Shown here piece by piece: positions 62,801 through 64,000 of a stretch of DNA of 64,000 nucleotides. The translations under genes were made by a program, and so were the position numbers. The notes beneath the pieces are model-generated. The model was not told the DNA's origin and made no database searches. It saw only the letters and a program-made list of their open reading frames with translations. Location: the NCBI RefSeq assembly GCF_932526225.1, contig NC_064037.1:9282203-9346202 (forward strand), in the 5' to 3' direction. Positions within the stretch are counted from its first letter, which is position 1. Every line of letters starts with the position of its first letter. The stretch is from Nematostella vectensis. Lineage: Eukaryota; Cnidaria; Anthozoa; Actiniaria; Edwardsiidae.

Positions 62801-63755
62801 AAAGTGTTACCTTCCCTAGTAGAAGACCTTAATGGCATCTTATTTTGATGATCTTGCCAACAACGTCTAACAAACTTCTTCTAGATGATACAATGTCTTA
62901 GTCGGTCACCCTTTGTTGTTGTTTTAATTCAAACTAATAAAAGACAAACTATATAGTGAAATCTCCAACGTTTTATAGTTCACATAATTCATTCGAAAAC
63001 ATCGCAATAGCTTACCCCAAAATATTCGATGGAAATAGAGATGCTATCTCACAGCCACCCCCCCCCCCCCTCTTTTCACCCCCTCTAACCCCACCCCCAC
63101 CCCCCCTCCCCCCTCACACACACACTTGGTATTTAAAAGACGCTTTCTTGTGCTTATCCGTGAATCCTAGTTAAAGCTGTGAAAGCGTCTGTGGACTATA
63201 TCAGCGCGGCTTTTGGTTCCACCCCACCCCCTCCCCCCTCACACACACACTTGGATTTAAAAGACGCTTTATTGTGCTTATCAGAGAACCCTAGTTAAAG
63301 CTGTGAAAGCGTCTGTGGACTATATCAGCGCGGCTTTTGGTTCCACCCCCACCCCCTCCCCCTTCACACACACACTTGGATTTAAAAGACGCTTTCTTGT
63401 GCTTATCAGAGAACCCTAGTTAAAGCTGTGAAAGCGTCTGTGGACTATATCAGCGCGGCTTTTGGTTCCACCCCCACCCCCTCCCCCCTCACACACACAC
63501 TTGGATTTAAAAGACGCTTTCTTGTGCTTATCAGAGAACCCTAGTTAAAGCTGTGAACGCGTCTGTGGACTATATCAGCGCTGCCTTTGGTTGGGATATC
63601 ATCTCAATCGAACCTTACACATTAGATACCAGTCCTACCCCTACCCCATGGGCCGAGGAACGAGAGACTGGTGAAATCGCGCTCTTAATTGGTCTCTCCG
63701 TCGCTGGCGGTTTGCTGTTAGCTGCTTCGCTGATAGCAATAGTGTTGTACTCATG
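56852..63755 (+). CDS. CUB receptor copy B: five CUB domains, SEA-like domain, transmembrane segment (3' end outside window)
   Basis: Predicted type I surface receptor; role unknown. Exons: 56852-57017 (signal peptide QLSLLLIIVAPVVHS), 57315-57662 (CUB1), 57739-58086 (CUB2), 58448-58771 (CUB3), 58946-59296 (CUB4), 59577-59930 (CUB5), 60810-60895, 61213-61322, 62303-62465, 63535-63755. All phases agree; at least 823 aa. CUB modules show paired Cys, the YPxxYP motif (SPYYPDSYP, SPRYPDNYP, SPNYPDFYP) and acidic calcium-site residues. After CUB5 comes a Pro-rich hinge. Next is an alpha/beta region (LEDIEQAVKITLKDL; SIDVEVNITFRQVHLVP; SLVVVLYVLYPVG) that resembles a SEA module, then the TM around IGLSVAGGLLLAASLIAIVL. 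The last intron (gtaagtc at 63756) leads to a tail exon beyond the window. No frameshift was seen, so this is the intact copy. Confidence 0.88.
58087..58345. repeat. 14-bp minisatellite next to the CUB2 donor, copy B
   Basis: Units of GGTGTGGTACAAGG and GGTGTGGTACACGG, about 18 copies, starting directly after AATCAG|gtaatgtgcgtac. It is about half the length of the copy A array. Confidence 0.93.
59931..60640. repeat. 46-bp minisatellite made of repeated CUB5 splice donors, copy B
   Basis: Unit GTGAGTAGAATAGTGCGTGA + CGAGGTGGCGTGACAAGATG + GAACAG. The first unit starts at the exon donor (ACAG|gtgagtag). About 12 near-perfect units each end in ACAG|GTGAGTAG (one GTGGGTAG, one GTAAGTAG), then degenerate units run to about 60640. 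Confidence 0.95.
61368..61732. mobile_element. MITE with TAGGGACTKTAAAAT ends in CUB copy B
   Basis: The left TAGGGACTGTAAAATACGAG and right CATTTTAAAGTCCCTA are inverted. Sequence resembling the preceding exon end lies on both sides (see findings). Confidence 0.65.
62985..63534. repeat. 125-bp tandem repeat carrying the TM-exon acceptor, four copies
   Basis: The copies proper run from about 63113 to 63560; C-rich and CA-rich DNA precedes them. Each unit has (CA)n, TTGGATTTAAAAGACGCTTT, an acceptor (cttatcag in copies 2-4 at 63284, 63409 and 63534; cttatccg in copy 1), then the first about 60 nt of the exon (AGAACCCTAGTTAAAGCTGT...). Only the last copy continues into the complete TM exon. 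The others run into CCACCCCCACCCCCTCCCCC. Confidence 0.92.
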
Positions 63756-63797
63756 GTAAGTCTAGACAGACCCCCAGTCGGTATAAGGACATCGCAA

Positions 63798-63890
63798 GGG
63801 CGGATCTAGGGGTGGAGTAGTGGAATAGCCTCCCCTCCCCTGTGATCTTTGATAACTTGTGCTGCAGCCCCTCTCCTCCTGGATCCGCCC
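63798..63890. mobile_element. Short GGGCGGATCTAG MITE
   Basis: GGGCGGATCTAGGGGTGGAG at the left is mirrored by CTCCTCCTGGATCCGCCC at the right. It is about 93 bp long. Similar ends occur near 23990, 25935 and 30001. Confidence 0.7.
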
Positions 63891-63955
63891 ATGCCCCGGT
63901 TAGAGTTCAGAGCTATCCTCACTAACAGGTGGGGTTCCAATGTAAATGGAAGCAC

Positions 63956-64000
63956 GGGTGGCCTAGTGTGTTAGCGCGTCGGCTTCTCACCGCTATGGCC
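63956..64000 (+). repeat. tRNA-Glu-like sequence cut by the window end
   Basis: GGGTGGCCTAGTGTGTTAGC holds a pol III A-box. GGCTTCTCACCGC resembles a Glu (CTC) anticodon arm. The B-box and 3' half lie outside, so tRNA gene and tRNA-derived SINE cannot be told apart. Confidence 0.4.

Overview
The window looks like nuclear DNA of an animal, most probably an anthozoan cnidarian such as a sea anemone. This is inferred from short intron-rich genes with GT-AG junctions, a PIWI gene, a p47phox-type oxidase organiser, many CUB domains, and dense small inverted-repeat transposons (MITEs). I name no species with certainty. All gene models below were built by hand from reading frame, splice signals and phase continuity.

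Layout: (1) 1752-7035, minus strand: NCF1/p47phox-like NADPH oxidase organiser (PX, SH3, SH3), with one middle PX exon and the 3' end not found. (2) 8698-22467, minus: complete PIWI-clade Argonaute, 18 coding exons, 876 aa, catalytic D-E-D-H intact. (3) 22468-26243: repeat-rich gap. (4) 26244-29964, plus: small EF-hand protein with a myristoylation-type N-terminus; a broken LINE fills intron 1 and a TCTG satellite fills intron 3. (5) 31396-37078, minus: four-exon gene with a DUF3504/Crypton tyrosine-recombinase-like core (KCTD1/QRICH1/KIAA1958-type domestication). (6) 38169-41414, plus: complete PIGL (GPI-anchor de-N-acetylase). (7) 41797-43395, minus: complete LLPH, tail-to-tail with PIGL. 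(8) 44667-53188 minus and 56852-63755 plus: two head-to-head copies of a transmembrane receptor gene with five CUB domains.

The CUB pair is the most unusual part. CUB1, CUB2, CUB4, CUB5, the 3' part of CUB3 and several introns are almost identical between the two copies. The leader exon, the start of CUB3 and the juxtamembrane/TM exons are strongly diverged. That mosaic points to gene conversion between inverted copies, or a recent duplication followed by selection. Several introns of the pair carry tandem repeats that start exactly at a splice site and copy it: a 46-bp unit repeating the CUB5 donor, a 125-bp unit repeating the TM-exon acceptor, and a 14-bp unit next to the CUB2 donor. The minus-strand copy has a frameshift in CUB5 and may be a pseudogene or encode a truncated secreted product.

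The rest is mainly MITEs, foldback elements, minisatellites and homopolymer tracts. Several MITEs have readable target-site duplications. No operons, CRISPR arrays or prokaryotic features were seen.
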